Assembly: GCA_900708905.1 (NCBI GenBank)
Contig: CAADRB010000061.1
Location: forward strand, 568,127 to 632,126
Reading direction: 5' to 3'
DNA from: Hymenolepis diminuta
Lineage: Eukaryota > Platyhelminthes > Cestoda > Cyclophyllidea > Hymenolepididae
Length of the DNA stretch: 64,000 bases
The notes under the pieces are model-generated. The model had not been told where the DNA came from, did not search any database, and saw only the letters and a list, made by a program, of their open reading frames with translations. How positions within the stretch are numbered: position 1 is the first letter of the stretch; every line of letters starts with the position of its first letter. A program made the position numbers and the translations under genes. Of this stretch, positions 11,911 through 26,500 are shown piece by piece.

Positions 11911-14900
11911 CGACCTTAAACATTAATTTATATAAATAAACATCTAGTCGGTAGTGAATTAAAATATTTAATGTATCAATTGCTCACATAATGGAAATTT
12001 TAAATGTAAACTATTAAGTAAGGCACTAGAACTTGGAGAAATTTTTACAGATTTATAGATTCTATCAATTATGAAATGGCAATTTTTTGTACTGTTATCT
12101 TAAATACAATATAATTTATTTTGATATCGACTGCATTAATATTAGCTAGGGGTGTAAATTTAAACTCCATGATGATAAAAGTGAAAGCATGAAGTTAAAT
12201 TTATTCATTTGGACCGATTTTCTTATATTTTTACACTTTATAAAAGCACGTTGGATAAAATTCACATTTAAAGTCATAGCTCGCAAAGGGAGAAAGTTGA
12301 GGAATTAGTTGATTACAATTTCATTATTTCGATCTTGTTGGAAAGTTGGATTTCATAAATTATTCCCCACACCTCCCACTCTCATCGATTTTACACTGAA
12401 AAACTGTCAAGGAATATACATTCTTAATGCTTCACCTATAAATAAATCTATTATTATTAGTTATTTATTTAACTTTATTTGGATATCCAATGATTTAAAT
12501 GTACAGTGTAAATGATAAATAAATATACAATATTGTTACCAGAAAAATCATATTTTAAGGCATATTCTTTATTAACTAACGATAAAAGTGGAGGAATTTT
12601 AAAACTACGATTCCGATAAATTTCACGATTTTTAGTCTTTTATGATATTTGCCAATTTTTCTTAGCTTAGAGGTCAGACAAACGAATATACAATGATCAG
12701 TGGTAAGGAATGCTAGCAATCCTGTTTGTTTTCCTTTTAAATAACACCAAATCTATTTAAATTAGGTTTAAATGATCTTTCATTATCCAGCATTTAACTT
12801 AGATGGGAATATTAACTTGTGAAATCTATTGTTCTAACATACTGAGCTGTAGTGAATTGTTAAACGTGTCTCTGATAGTCTCGTGTTCTTGCTCTTGGTT
12901 GAAATGATATAAGTAAATTGGAGAGGTACGACAAATCACAAGAATAAATTAACCGATCAACGAGCTCTAAATACGGGGACATAATCTCACTCACGAATCG
13001 AAAGATGAACTTTAAACATTACATCTCAATGGGAAATCTTTTTTTTTGAAATGATAACCATATAAATATTCCGGAATCCAAGTAAAGCTAACGCCATTAC
13101 CTGCTTTCTTCCTGATCCTCCTCCCCGTCCCACACCTTAATAGAATATTTTGTTATTGTCTTCATTCATCTTTACTCATTAGATTTATTAAAAATGATAT
13201 GCGTGGATCGCAAACAAAATTAAACGACCTATATTACGAAGGCGAGTTTTGATCTGATTTTGTGGGTTTGGTTGATTTTATATTTGTCACTAGTGTAAAT
13301 TACTTAGGAAATCAAAGTAGCGGTTACATGCTAGAAGGATAAATTATAGCACTTTCCCATTATTAAATTTATTATTGAGTTTTCCAAGCCTTATTGTAGC
13401 GACATTAATCGTCCTTTAGAATATGTATTTAATTCCTTTCCTATCATACTTAACGTACATCAAAAAAAAATTACTATACATCGGGAAAAAGTGAGATAAG
13501 TTATATTCGCGTATGTGGCGGGTGAAAATCGTAAACAATCACTTAAAAATAACAAGATATTTTCTATTATCTGGTCCATTGAATGGAACATCGAGCATGT
13601 GAGTCCCTGAGTTGCTTGACATTTAAATCTACCACCGCCATATCGATACCTCCAAACCCTCTTTTTTGGCCCTTTTTTGTTCTTCCATCTTAGTCATATT
13701 TATTTACCAATCTCTCTTCTTAGTTTAGGTCAGACGTCAGCATATTTGATAGCGTGAACACTAACCACTGATGCAACCACATGAAACATCGGGTAATTTA
13801 ATACAATTTTCCCAATTAACTATGCTTATGCCACTGGACAAACCTGATAATCTGTGGTTAATACCATTCGGATACTTAACTCGTTATAGACTTCAACCTT
13901 TTCACCATTATCATGCCTCCTATTTAAGACTATATCAGTTATCCGTAACTAAATACGTATTATCTTGGTACGTTTAAACAATCCTCGACGGAGGTAACAA
14001 GATTTATGGTGAAATGTGTAGGTTTTTACTGATGGAGAATAAAAAATTTGATCGCCATTTAAGCAAATAGGGCGATAATTATTTCCTCTAATTTATAAAA
14101 AGTCTTGTTTAAAGGCTAGTTTAAAATTTTCCCTAAAGATATACCGATGTTACTTTAAGAACACTTGTGAAGTATAACCTGAGTCATATTTCAAAGAACA
14201 TAGTACTTATGTAAATACCTCAGTGTTTAAGCGCAGAAAATATGAAGATGTGATACTCGTAAAATTTTAAACATTTTTCAGCCTGTTAAGAACAGAAAAG
14301 CTTTCCTGAAAACAAGCTTACATTATTCCTTATATAAATATTAATTATATAAAACTTATAAAATCTAATATTTTTAACCTGCAAAACAATTATTTGGGGA
14401 CTTAGTATTACGCAAAGTATTGCCACGAAACATAAGATTTGTATTTGTATATGAACGCGGTGGGCAGTAAGCAAGTTCAAGAAGTGCTAAATGGAAGAAT
14501 CGAAAAGGAGTTAAGAAGGGTCATAGAATCAAAGGTTAATGTGATACTTCAGTTCGAATTGTAATCTTGAATCTACGCATTTACTCCTTAATTTGTTAAT
14601 ATTTTACACTCCAAATATCAGGACTCGTTTCCGTGTTTAAACTTATGATTTTGAATTTGCGAAAATTCTTGGGCGCTGTAATGAAATATTTTCTGTTAAT
14701 GATTACGATTCATTCAAATTAATTCCATTTGTACATCATTGTAGTTTCCGTAAAGTCTTAGAATCTTCGTCCAACCTGCTATGTGGTGAGTGTTTATTCG
14801 AACATTCTACCTATGCCGACATGTAGCTAGCTTGAAATTATGCTATTTTCTTTTAAAAATTCCAATTTGAAAAGTGAAATGTTAAAAAGAAATATAAAAG

Positions 14901-16560
14901 GGAATTCTACTGTATATTTTTTTCCCAAAATTATCATTGAATCAAAAGTCTTCTCAAATAAAAATTCATTTCGCAAAACTCTGGCGATGACGCGTGAAGT
15001 ATCAGTTCAGAAAGGTGCTTGAATTTATTTGTTTACTGTAAGTTCAAAACTGAAGTATCACTTTTCATATAATGTAGGTACAGGTGCTGGAACCAATCCA
15101 AACCAAACTGACGGCGTCTGGTATGATATTTTTAATAAGTATAACCCTGTAAATTTAAGAGTAAGTAAAGCTTATCTTGAATAATGTAGAGATAGTTTAA
15201 AGTGTCCTTAATAAGAAGCTTGGATTCCATTACCAATATCGTTGAGCATAATAAACCGTCTCCTTCTCTGCAAGCACGCAGGTGAGCATCGATCTTCTAT
15301 CGTTAGTAAATCAGAGCCACTTATTGAGATCTGAAATTTCTTAAAACTCGCAAATGGGGTAACTTAACCTTAGATTTAAGCAGCTGATAATGAAATCAGC
15401 TTTATAATAAGCTCTACAAAATATTATAATTCCAAAATATATAAACTCTGCTCCATTAAGATCATTAAATCTGCTTAATAACAGATAAGATAATTCTGGA
15501 TTTTTTTAACCTCTTTAAAATAATGAACTGATGCATTAAAACCGTCTATTCCAATTAAAAATTCACTCAAAAATCATTGGACAAGATCTTACTTGGAAAT
15601 TCAAAAATTTTAAATCTTGCAACGCAAATTAGAAATTACATTAATACTAATCTGGTAGATTCCAAAATAAAAAAATGTGTAGAACTCCTCCCATACCCTG
15701 AATTGAAACTTAACTTCGTTTTCCATCTCCTCCTCTATGTCCCTTATAGGGATTCTACTGGTACCTAGTCACCTTCCCACAATTAAAATAGGAAATTTTG
15801 TCTGTCCCTGGGTTATGATATTGACAGTACTAAATGTTAAAGAGGTAATTCAATTTTTGAGCTTTTAAAATTTTCAGATATTAAAAATTTCTTATTCATC
15901 CTTCACTCATTCTAAATTACTTTGACCTATTTAATCCACCATACAATCACTTATAATAAGATAAATTCAGTAAATATATTAGGTCATATCTACATACAAT
16001 TTTAAGCAATTTGTTGGGTGATAAGTTCTTCTTGATTCAATACCTGATTGTAGAATTTTCCCCGAAAAACTTTTTGATTTTAAAAGCTTTACTTATAAAG
16101 TACAAGTAGCCTTTATATACAGATCTTCGAGTATTCCATTTAGTTCAGCTATAAAAATATGACAAAAGCATTGAAATGAATTGTTGTCATAGAAATGTCA
16201 AATTTTTTCAATAATTTGTTTGCTTTGGCATCACTATTGAAAAATAAATTGCTAACGCTTATTTAGATTACATATTACTTTATATATTATCAAATCATAC
16301 ATCACTGGCAGTACAAAATAAATGTTGAATAACTTGATAATTTACACATTTAACGAGGTATGAATACTCATTTCTAAATTTCAGGAATATTTGCTTCATA
16401 AATTTCTAAATAGGCATTTGTTTGGGATGTACGTTACCTAAATACGTGACTAACTCCATCTTTCAATTAAAATCATTTTTCCGAAAATTCAGGTCTCTCC
16501 AGACTAAATTACGCAACAAGAGAAAAAGAGTCCCTTAAGGAAGCGAAAAAAAAAGCCAAA
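11911..16560. other. AT-rich, no gene seen
   Basis: No coding signal. A small pyrimidine-rich patch near 13100-13140 (TTCCTGATCCTCCTCCCC) and another near 13625-13700 resemble weak versions of the islands. Isolated ATCAAAG matches (13311, 14528) have no Helper partner. Confidence 0.45.
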
Positions 16561-16857
16561 ATATTTGATTTTCATGATTTTTACAAAATGAATGCCGGCG
16601 TTTTTAGAAACTTCTGGTCTTATGCAGACGCACTCTCTGTAGTTAGCCGGCCATCCCCACGAGTATCCCGTGTTCCCTATTCTCCCCCTCTAAACCACGC
16701 CACCCCAAGTCCCGGGTGCTCAACTCACTCCCGTTCTCAGCAAGAGCCTTTGAGGTGTACCGCTCTCCAAACACATATACAAACTCACAACACATCTTAA
16801 CTCCCTTAGGACTGGCAAGCAGAGAGTAGAATCGGTCGGTCCCCTTTTCGGCGACAT

Positions 16858-16876
16858 CGGCGGTAGAAGATCAAAG
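16858..16876 (-). promoter_or_regulatory. TCF HMG site with near-Helper
   Basis: AAGATCAAAG (16867-16876), the reverse of CTTTGATCTT, is preceded by CGGCGGT (16858-16864), one base off YGGCGGC. Read on the minus strand this is CTTTGATCTTCTACCGCCG, the same order as the pair at 63122. Confidence 0.55.
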
Positions 16877-17016
16877 CAATGCGCTACTGATCGATGCTCC
16901 GACACGGCCGCACACGACACGCGCTTACGCGCAGGCACGTTGTCTAATGGCTTCCGAGGGTTGGGTTGGGTGGGTGTTAGCTCTTAAGCGTAAAAGACAA
17001 CAACGATGACGCTACC

Positions 17017-17045
17017 GGGCGGCAATTACACGCCCAGATCAAAGG
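17017..17045 (-). promoter_or_regulatory. TCF HMG site with near-Helper
   Basis: AGATCAAAGG (17036-17045) equals the optimal TCF/LEF core. GGGCGGC (17017-17023) lies 12 bases upstream, one base off YGGCGGC. It is the second such pair within 180 bases, and clustered sites are typical of working Wnt response elements. Confidence 0.55.
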
Positions 17046-17270
17046 AAAAGCAGACGCCTACTCCACGCACATACCAACCCTTCAAAGGCCGACGACACTA
17101 CATTACACCTCCCCCCATCCCTTGTTGGCCTCATCTCTAACACACATCTCTCTTCCCTTCATTCGCCTCACCTCCAACCCCGGACTCATCTCTCGCTTTC
17201 TCTCTTTCACCCTCTCTGCCACCCAGACATCAACTATTCAACGGTCTCTCTAGGTCCGCTTCAGTGAAAA

Positions 17271-20200
17271 CTGATTACAAATAAATATTGAGGTATTAGA
17301 CTGAATTAAATCTGTGTAGATGTTCATAGGTCAAATTTACATCATTCTTCACCCATGGTGCACCGTTAAATTATATTATCTTTGTTAGTAAGATTGTCAC
17401 TTGAAAAATCAAATCGTTCACCTGAAGGGAATGTTGTTTGTTGAGCTCTGTAAAGTTAAAAATTTAGCTATCTCGGTTTAGCTATTTTTTGAGATGATGT
17501 AGGGCACCTAATATCATATAAGATGATCATGCTTTCTCAACTCTTAGAAGAGAAAAATATTCGAAGTAGCAAAAGTGGACATCATAATTGATCTACTGAT
17601 AAGGACAGTAATTTACCCAGTAATACAAATGATCAATCATGATATTTGTATTTTGGAGGTACTGAACCAGCCATTAAAAATGTTGCACAACTCGAATCCA
17701 AAAATTAAATAAAGTGAGATACTTCGAAGATTTGTCTGTATTCTCAAGGTTTTCTTCGAATTCCGTTAACTGTTAACCAATTTCGGTTGCTTTCCTCACA
17801 CTGTTGGGGTTCAAAGTGAGGTTATAGTAAAATTATATAAGGTAATCTTCATTATTAATTTAATGATCATATTTCTTACGTGTAAAGAACGTTAGCTTAT
17901 GATATTAAAAGAAAGTTAGGAAGTGTTAGCATTATGGAAAGAATGCATTGTTAAATTGCTTCCTTATACATTATCTATAGGTCTAATGTGAGTTCGCAGG
18001 ATTTACAAGGTGGTTAGGTAGAAAAGAATAATTTGAATGGAAGTAATTTTAAAGCACCCATACTACTGCCAACACATTTCAAAAAGGAATGGAATGCTTG
18101 CAGCTCCTTCATGTGAGATACTGTATTATAGTGGTATAAATTTTGAACGAGTGGGAATAATAATTCACAACCAATTTCATATCGCCTCTAATGAGCCAGA
18201 AAACAGATATTTAATAGTTGTGCATCAATCATTATTCACGGTCTTTTGAGCCGAACATATAATGTAATTACACCAATTATATTAATAATAATAGTAGTAA
18301 TGAATCCCGTCAAAATAAATAATTTTCCATCACTCATATCACAGTAGATAGAAGATGGAACGAAAAACCACATTCTGCAACCTATTTATCGCCAATTTAT
18401 GATGAGTTCTGCTGACTACCTTGAACAACTGATAGGTACAATAATAAGATGAAGTTATGTAAAATCGTCATGCTTCAAAAGAAAATATTATAATTGGTGA
18501 TAAATTCGTATGACATTCCATTTTTAGAGCAGAGAGGTGTCGCGTGGGTTTCCCAGATTTTATTGTAAGTGCTAAAGATTGTAGTTATAATATTTAAAGA
18601 GTAATCTGCATCAGGTGTAAATATTCAAATAAAAAAGTTAATAACCTTTCTCTGTAAGAAAAAATATACCATTTGACAGAAATTATTTATCAGAAAAAAT
18701 TATTAATGAGTAATTTTTTCCTTTTAAATAGTCGTAATTTAATGCAAATTAATTAATTAATGCAGTATAAATTATACTATCCGAACGAGCGGATATCATC
18801 AGAATGCCAATTGTTTGAAAATATTGCAGGGAAATTAGGTTGATGGATTCCAGATATCACATCCGTTTCATTTATTCAACTTCCGCTTTTACAAATAATC
18901 TTTTGAAGAGGCTCCGATGTCAGTATTATGGATAATATTATTTTTATTTGTAACAGTTCAGCCATCTCCGTGTTCTACAAGACACAGGGATGCCAATCGC
19001 TGCGCCTGAGAATGAGTTATTCTACTGATAATACGGGACCATTGCTTTCCTTTCCCTGAATATTCGTACACAGTTTGCGACTACAAACTGCATTATTCTC
19101 GCTCGAACTCTCTCGGGTTAAGAGTTTGTGCAATCAGAGATAGGAATCAATTTTGCAGGTTGCTTTAGTTATATTGTCCCGTCAAGCCAACGACTTCATC
19201 AAGGCCTTAATTAGCTGATCATGGGTAAACAATTGTAATGGTTTATAACCACCATCTCCATAGTATCTACTCATAAATGTTGAGAAATTTGCATAGATTA
19301 CATTGTGTACTAAATGTTGATTATTTGCCCGTGGAAAAGTCGGAAAAGTTTTATCTTTCTTATTTTTACATCATCATATTAAACTTTAAAACAGTGACCT
19401 CGAAGCATTATTTTATATAATTAAATTAAATGAAAAATCTCTCTTAAATCTTACTTTGTTCTCATTTTTCCCGTCTACCTAAAAAAGGAAATCGGAAATA
19501 ACTTGCAAATAGCCATTTAAAAACCTTTAATTTCTAAGTATCAGGCATGCTTAATGACTTATTTTTTTCATAATACCTATATAATCTATCTTGCTCTCCG
19601 TTTTTATATTTCTCTACTGTCCATTTTCATCAAGCAAAATTATTTGAACATTACCGACATTTAAGCAGCTGTCAATAATTCAGTTATTATTAGATAAACA
19701 GTTGTAACATAGAAAAAGTAAATTATTATTTAACTGTGGACAAATTTTATTCAAATTAAGTTGAGATTAGGTATTGCAAGTGCCATGATGTTCAGCTCTT
19801 AATTATTTCAGGAAGTTTAAAATGGTGGATTTATATTCATTTAGCAATTAAAATGAAGCGGAATCTAAAACAATAAAATGCATTAATTTCCTGAAAAAAA
19901 TCGGCTCATTTTCCCTTTTATTATTTGATTAAAATGTATAAAATGAAATTTAAACAATAAATACCTGGAAATTATTGCATCCTTATGAAAATGACAATTT
20001 CATCTACCTGCTTTTCCGAAAGAAGATTCGAATAAATCAAAGTAGCGTGACCAACCGAACAATTAAATTAATAGGTCAATAAAATGTCAGTGGGATAGTC
20101 TCGCCTATGAACCTGGAAGTTAAATATTTAATAAGGACGCTGGGTACTGTTCAGGGAACTATAGTCCTTAATGTGCACCCGAAAGCTCAAAATCTCCAGA

Positions 20201-21830
20201 TTGCAAATTGACTTTTAATGTACTGAGTTCATAACCCACTTCTAATCAATTCCCACCGTATCATATCTTGTTAGCCTATTTTAATTTCCTTCATTATTCC
20301 AATGTCAATCTCATATTAATACTTGCAGTGCCTTTTGCAGCGCCATGAGCACTAAAATAAAGCAATTATTGGGATGAAATAAATCAAATAATGGAGCTTT
20401 GAACTACTCAAGTAGAGTAATAAAAGAATGTTCTTTGAACAATTTAATTAAACTTAGTGTTACTAATTATCACTCGTACGCCTTCAGCTTAAAGGTTCCT
20501 TGTTAAATGTAAATGTATAGAAAAGAAATTGGTAATGCAACCACTTTTCGTATTTTTGCGCTGGTGGATATGCACTCCATACAAATATTCCAAATTTAAG
20601 ACAGTTCAACAAAATGGGAGGAAAAATATTTTCCTGCATACGAACATCAGAATTAAGCGTTGAAAGTCAGAGCAAGGAAAGAATAAATGGATTTACTATT
20701 TATTATTATTGAACACTGTGTACAAACCAAAAAGAGGATATATATTAATATACCCCATGAGGTGAGAAAAGACACTAGGAGTATACAATTAATAAAATCA
20801 TCGTAGTCATGTCAGCGCAATTATTAGCTGTAATAATAGTCTGCTAATGTATTTTCTCTCAGAAATCACCTGATAAGCGAATACTGATAAGAAAATACTT
20901 TGTAAAACATGAGAATCTGATTCTATCACTCTTTTGAGTAGAACTTAACAAGGTATTCGATCATCAATGTCTCTGCGCCGTTTCTTTACTTAAGTAAGTG
21001 AAAATTAAAGTATGTTCCATCCATGAATAATTAATTGCAAATTTAAACTAATATATCGGGAATTTTTATGGCGAAGATAGGGACTTTAATATTTGGATAC
21101 ATTTAGACCAAATTCACCAAAATCGAGTAACCTCGTCATTAAAACGCTACTGAAAATATTTTAGTAGTATACATTGATAGTAATTATTCGTCATTGTTAG
21201 ATCAAAATACATCAGGCTCCAGATATCGTATGTATTTAGTTAATTATCTTAATTCATACAGATTTTTAGGATGGGTTATTGGGTTTCGGTCTTTTTGAAA
21301 TGTTTTAAAATTGTTATTCAATTTTTATTGCAATTTTTTTAAGAAACAGTTTGCTATAATTTCCTGGTATTGTTTTTGCATTGCAGACTATTCATTTCTC
21401 TGACTAAACATTGTTCATTTAGACAAATTTCTCCTGATGAACTAAGAAACGCCGTTTTACAATAAGCTCCAACTAATAAAGGTGCCGTTTGGGCTGTGTT
21501 TTAAAAGGAATTAAGGCACTTCAAAAACTTATGACCTAAGAACAGATGCACATGATCAGAAATAAACTGACATGTTACCTATTTCATTTCATGAAAGTGT
21601 TTTTCATTAGGCACATTTGCATTTAGACTGATTCATAATAACCAAAGTGAAATGGGAAATTCAATATAATATACTTTCAAATTTATAAGTGAATTAAATG
21701 CAGGCATTAATTCAGATAAAGAATTGATCACTATTTAAGTTTGCAACTTCACATCTCTTATGACTGAGATTTCAATTCAAGGGTACGATTTGATTATAAC
21801 ACAAAAAGATCCCCGAAATTATTTGGGTAA
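17271..21830. other. AT-rich, no gene seen
   Basis: A modestly GC-richer patch at 18960-19150 contains the short inverted repeat CAGTTTG/CAAACTG (19071-19090) and little else. No reading frame is convincing and no repeat family was recognised. Confidence 0.45.
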
Positions 21831-22115
21831 AATATACTTTGAAAGAGGAGGTTGGCTGGGGTTGGTTTCAGGTGTTTGTATATACCTGTGCCTCTGTGTA
21901 TGTGTCGGCAGAAGGGCTTTGATCTTTTCTCACTCTCCTCCAGTCTGCTTCCCACCTCCCCCCCCCCGCCATCTCAGCTCCCTTACAGCCTCTCCCCCAC
22001 GATGCTTTCATCATCCCATCCCATCTCTCCCCATCCCCCTGAAACGGAACGGTCGGGCAGGCTGGTTGCTTGACGCCGATTAGCTATTCACTTGGAGTGT
22101 GTGAGTGAGTAGATA
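21831..22115. promoter_or_regulatory. GC-richer island 4 with a TCF site
   Basis: It opens with GT-rich DNA and continues into a C- and CT-rich tract with a run of ten C (21958-21967). CTTTGATCTT occurs at 21917-21926. CCCGCCA (21965-21971) is one base off the Helper consensus but about 40 bases away. The 11-base word ATCCCATCCCA (22013-22023) recurs in two other islands. Overlapping frames of 107 and 73 codons encode low-complexity proline/serine stretches and are not credible genes. Confidence 0.45.
21917..21926 (+). promoter_or_regulatory. TCF HMG site
   Basis: An exact CTTTGATCTT in a CT-rich island. The nearest Helper-like word is weak and distant, so this is an HMG-only site. Confidence 0.45.
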
Positions 22116-23480
22116 ATGCGTTTGTGTAGAGGCGTATGTATTTATATACTCAACACCTTTAACTTCTTAAAGAAAGAGAACACGTTGTATCAATTAAATG
22201 ATATCACTCACGAGGAGAGTGCAGGGAAGTCCAATCCTTATTTCACTTCTTTACCTTGTTTCTGTATCAGTGTTTACATGTCACTAAAATTGACAAATTT
22301 ATCAGTCAGACAATGGCTGATATCTACTGCTGATTTTCCAAATTGGTATCCGGAAAGACCTGACCGTAATATACCACCAACTGTCATTCAGAAGTGCAGT
22401 TGATTTGTAATTTATTACTAATATTGAATAATCCAATTACATACGGTTCCATTTGATTCCAGTAATAGCCTGAGACAAGTTAATCTATGTATTGCTTCCC
22501 CCGAATGCAAAATAGAAAAGCACCGAAAGAAAGTTTTGAGAAACTAATTATGCAAGTTTCAGGTGAATGTACTCCAAGAGAAAATTATTCAGAAATGAAG
22601 CCAAACACTTCTTCGATTTAGAAATGGAGAAATGAATGGCAAAAGTAACTTTTAATCCAATAAAACACACTTATGATGATAATAACACCGAATGATGATA
22701 GACGATAATTGATTTGTCAAGTAAAGTATTGTAATGAGCTTTTATTATTTTCTAGATAGCTATCTGGATATAAATGGTTACATATAAAGATGTCTTTATC
22801 AAGTTCATGTTTGCGGTCATTCATTATAAAATACTTCCTAACTCTACTTAAGAAAGTTGCACACAGGATTTGCCGTAATTGACTGTACGTTTAATGGGGG
22901 TATAATTTATTGCAAATAATATTGCGCACGATAAATTTGAATCTTCCAGTTTTAACTAACTCTGTTGTCTTGTAACAAGACTAAAAAATTGTTTCAGATG
23001 TTGTTTTTACGTATAATTCAGATATATTTGCCATAAAATAATTTATAAAGATTACTATATATATCTAATAAAGATTAATAATTAACGTACTGACTTATAC
23101 TATACTAAAACCGTATTTTTGTTTTTTAACTCACCATCTTTATCCTTTTGCGATCCACCGTACTACATTAGGCGCATTCATTAAATTCATTTAAACACCG
23201 GAGCCCACTTCAAAATGCGAGTTCCCCAGTAATCCAAAAATTTGCGTAATCTGCGATTAATAATTAATTTTAAGCGTTCTTTTTTAAATCAGATTAATAA
23301 AATTGCAAGAGAACCTTAAAAAGTGAGTGAAAGTGTTTCTAAAGAGACATTCGAAAACATAATTAAACTAAGATCAAAATATTATTCCTCTTCTGGAGCT
23401 AAACGCTAAAGCTCGAGATGACTTCAATCCTCAGATGTGTCCGCGCTGATGTGTTTCATCTCTAATGAATTGAAATGCTT
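22116..23480. other. AT-rich, no gene seen
   Basis: A 95-codon frame at 22116-22403 has no recognisable domain. I see nothing else of note. Confidence 0.45.
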
Positions 23481-23489
23481 TTGCGACCG

Positions 23490-23580
23490 CTTATCAATTG
23501 GCGCGCAACGAAAACTATAAAAGTCCGTCAAACGAGACCGATTTATATCCTGATTGGCATACTTCCAGCTCTAACCAATT
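23490..23580 (+). promoter_or_regulatory. Candidate TATA promoter with CCAAT/E2F-like box
   Basis: ATTGGCGCGC (23497-23506), an inverted CCAAT fused to an E2F-like GCGCGC, is followed by TATAAAAG (23516-23523). Two more CCAAT elements lie at 23553-23557 (inverted) and 23573-23577. The reverse complement GCGCGCCAAT is identical to part of the promoter at 59.88 kb. Initiation would be expected near 23545-23555. No open frame follows, so it is either a promoter for a non-coding exon or a chance TATA in AT-rich DNA. Confidence 0.3.
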
Positions 23581-26500
23581 TTGTCTAAAATATGATAAAA
23601 CTCACTGATTAATAAATTATTTTCGGATGCACAAAATGTTTAAACTTTGTTATATGACGATAACGAAAAAAGTGGTACTTAAGTATTAGTGTCACGATCG
23701 CCAATTGATGTTAATTGAAATGCTACTAACAGAGGAGTAAATTTCAGTTCCATCTCTTTTAAAATGCAGACCTTACTAAATCAATCGAATTTTACTGTGG
23801 TTTTTAAGATTCTGGAATAATTTGTATTGTTTCTGCAAGAAATTATGATGGCAATGTTTTTTGAACAAAAATGTGGCACCAAAATTTGCATTTACGTTGA
23901 AGTTTTAAAAACGCCTTTACGGATAAAAATTGTGCCTAGAATATTTAAATGGTGCTATTTATAACGTCTTTGTCACCCTGAAAATCATCAATATCTATAA
24001 TTAGCTCTTTTCCAATTATTATCATATATTAGTAGTCTTGATATAATTTTACTGAACTAATGAATTTAAAGGTTCTGAAAGTGGATGGACGATAAGGCGG
24101 TGAGCAAACCGATCTTATTGATTCTCTACATGATGAATGAAAACTTTGTTAAAATAACTTTTATACCTTTAATAGATTAAGAAGGTTCTACATTATTAAC
24201 AAATATGCAATTAGGAAATTAATCATTCGAGTGCATTCAATTTTAGGGAACAATACAAAGGTAAATTCGAAAATTGGTACGTAGATGGTCGTGAATTCTT
24301 TTCAAATGTTTCGAAGTTCCAAATTTCAGGAACCGTTGGTGTTTGAGAATTTCAGAGTTTATTAACCAGTTGCCTAATCCAGATGGTTATTTAGCGACTT
24401 AATGTATATTTTTCTTCAAGAATACTGGTAGGTAATTTGAGTTCATTCAACATTTAAATTTTAAAGCAGAGTACATTTCTACATACATTCATATATATAT
24501 ATATATACTGGTTTGAATAACCGATTTGAACTAATACGTTCTTCTACTTGCTTGTCTTTACGAGGTAGATGATATTGTACTGGTTTTCTATCTGATAGTT
24601 AAACTGTTTACAAAAAAGCGAAAAAAATCATTTTTACAAATTTCTAATTTAGCGATTTTCGTAGAATGAGATGAATATTATTATCAATTTCGATACAAAA
24701 AACTACGTCCTCAAATTAGTGCAAATACGTTTAATCGTTCAATTGATTGTCTTTCTAAAACAGGGGTCTTTTATTTCACAAGTACATTATAAAGAACTCA
24801 TCAAATATCCACTGAAGTTCACGGTAAATTAAAATAACAGAAACTTACATAAACGAATACAACCAATTAATCCATTCTCCAATTTAAATAGTCATAGGAA
24901 AAATTTGAAGGGTTTTCCCTACTTTTGATAGAAAGTCTAGCAAATCCTTTTCGTTCACAAATTTCTCGCATTTTGGTGCGTATTTAATTAGCAAAATTAT
25001 CCTATCACAAAACACAGTTGCAAAATTTGATGCTTCAGTTGAAATGGAACATCTAAGGCGTAAAATTAATGAAACTGTTACCACTTTATTAGCTAATAAG
25101 GGAATAAAATAGTGAAAAAACCCTTGACATCATTTCAAAGAGTAAGGACGCATTAGAAATCCCCGTGTAATTTTATCATAAACTAGGAAATAATTTTTGA
25201 AAAATGATTCACCGGCTTAAAGAAGGATGAAAAGTTGTATACCGCTGTTGAAGCTAGTTAATAACGGAATGCGAATGTATTCATTATCCAAGTTTAATTT
25301 TCTTAAAAATTACTGAAAATTGCAAAGGACTTTTAGAGCGAAAACTAGAAAGTAAATCTGATCAAAGAAAGAGTGTCACAAACATTACTGTCATACTGAA
25401 ACTTTAATAAGTTCACTTTCGCATAGTTTTAGTTCATTGTATCTTTAAGAAAATTTGAGAAATACACTGTTCATTCTCTCCAAAATGATTTAAAAATGTA
25501 TTTGGTATTCTCTGAAGTTGTGATATTAGCAGGATCTATCTACATTTATATTTTGTGAGTTCGGATTAGGAAATATTAGTGCATTGGCAAGAATTGTTGG
25601 AAAGTGATTCAAATATGGATCTCAAGATCTTTAAACGCTCAAGAATGTGCCACGTTGTGAGCTTTCTATAGAAGTTTGGAAACCAGTCATTCGAGTGCTA
25701 AAATGAAGAGGGATCATTACGCTGGTGATTTCTAAGGTCAATGCAAAGACTGTCAAGAACTCCCAAACAATATACACTTGAATGCTTTGTATAATTCATA
25801 GCAAAAACAGAATAGACTTTTTTCAATTTGAATATTACTAATATTATATTAGTCTTAAAATAGGAAGTTACTTTTCGATATTATTTTTGTTAACAGTACA
25901 GCCTATTTGTTGATTATTTTTATTTTATTATATATGGTGATGAAACTCAAAAACAACTTAACGATTTTAAGAAAGTGCGAAGGAAATAGGACGGTAATTT
26001 CCATCCCATTTGCGGATTCATTTTGGAGTTTCAGGATATGCATAAGTTGAAAAATAGGAATATGGAAATGTCTCCTAATAATAATTGGTATTTTCCACCC
26101 AAAATAACCACATTTAACTAACCTATATCAGGATAGTAATGAGAATAAAATGTGCTCTTTGCATTACTTCATTGCTTTGGAATAGGTAAGCATAAAATCA
26201 GTAAATGTAATAACAGGTGAGAATCACTAACCTTATTCTTAGCTTGAGCATTTCGCACAAATCTCCGCATTTTTAATATTCTTTTTAACTAAATGTCAAC
26301 ATTTGAATAAAAATTCATATCAACTAATTTTTAATAATATTTATTTTTAAAATATCTCAGGAAATCAATCTTTTAACAATAGTGAGTTGAACACGGTTTA
26401 ATTTTTTCAAATTAAAAATTTAGTGACTAGAGGTTGTTAAAAATTGATTATAAATATTACATAACCTCCTCTGTATCAGTTATCACTCCTAGGAGTATGA

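Larger units (their letters stand above)
16580..17270. promoter_or_regulatory. GC-richer island 3 with two TCF sites
   Basis: This is one of the largest islands. It begins abruptly near 16590 and contains CpG-rich DNA (16840-17090) followed by a CT-rich run on the + strand (17105-17225). Two TCF sites, both read on the minus strand, each have a GGCGG-type partner upstream. The open frames on opposite strands here (16588-16800 and 16720-16938) overlap and have no recognisable domains, so I attribute them to low stop density. It is a candidate enhancer or promoter. Confidence 0.45.

Noticed and set aside
25360..25367. GATCAAAG TCF core
   Set aside because: Lies in plain AT-rich DNA without a Helper or island; consistent with chance.
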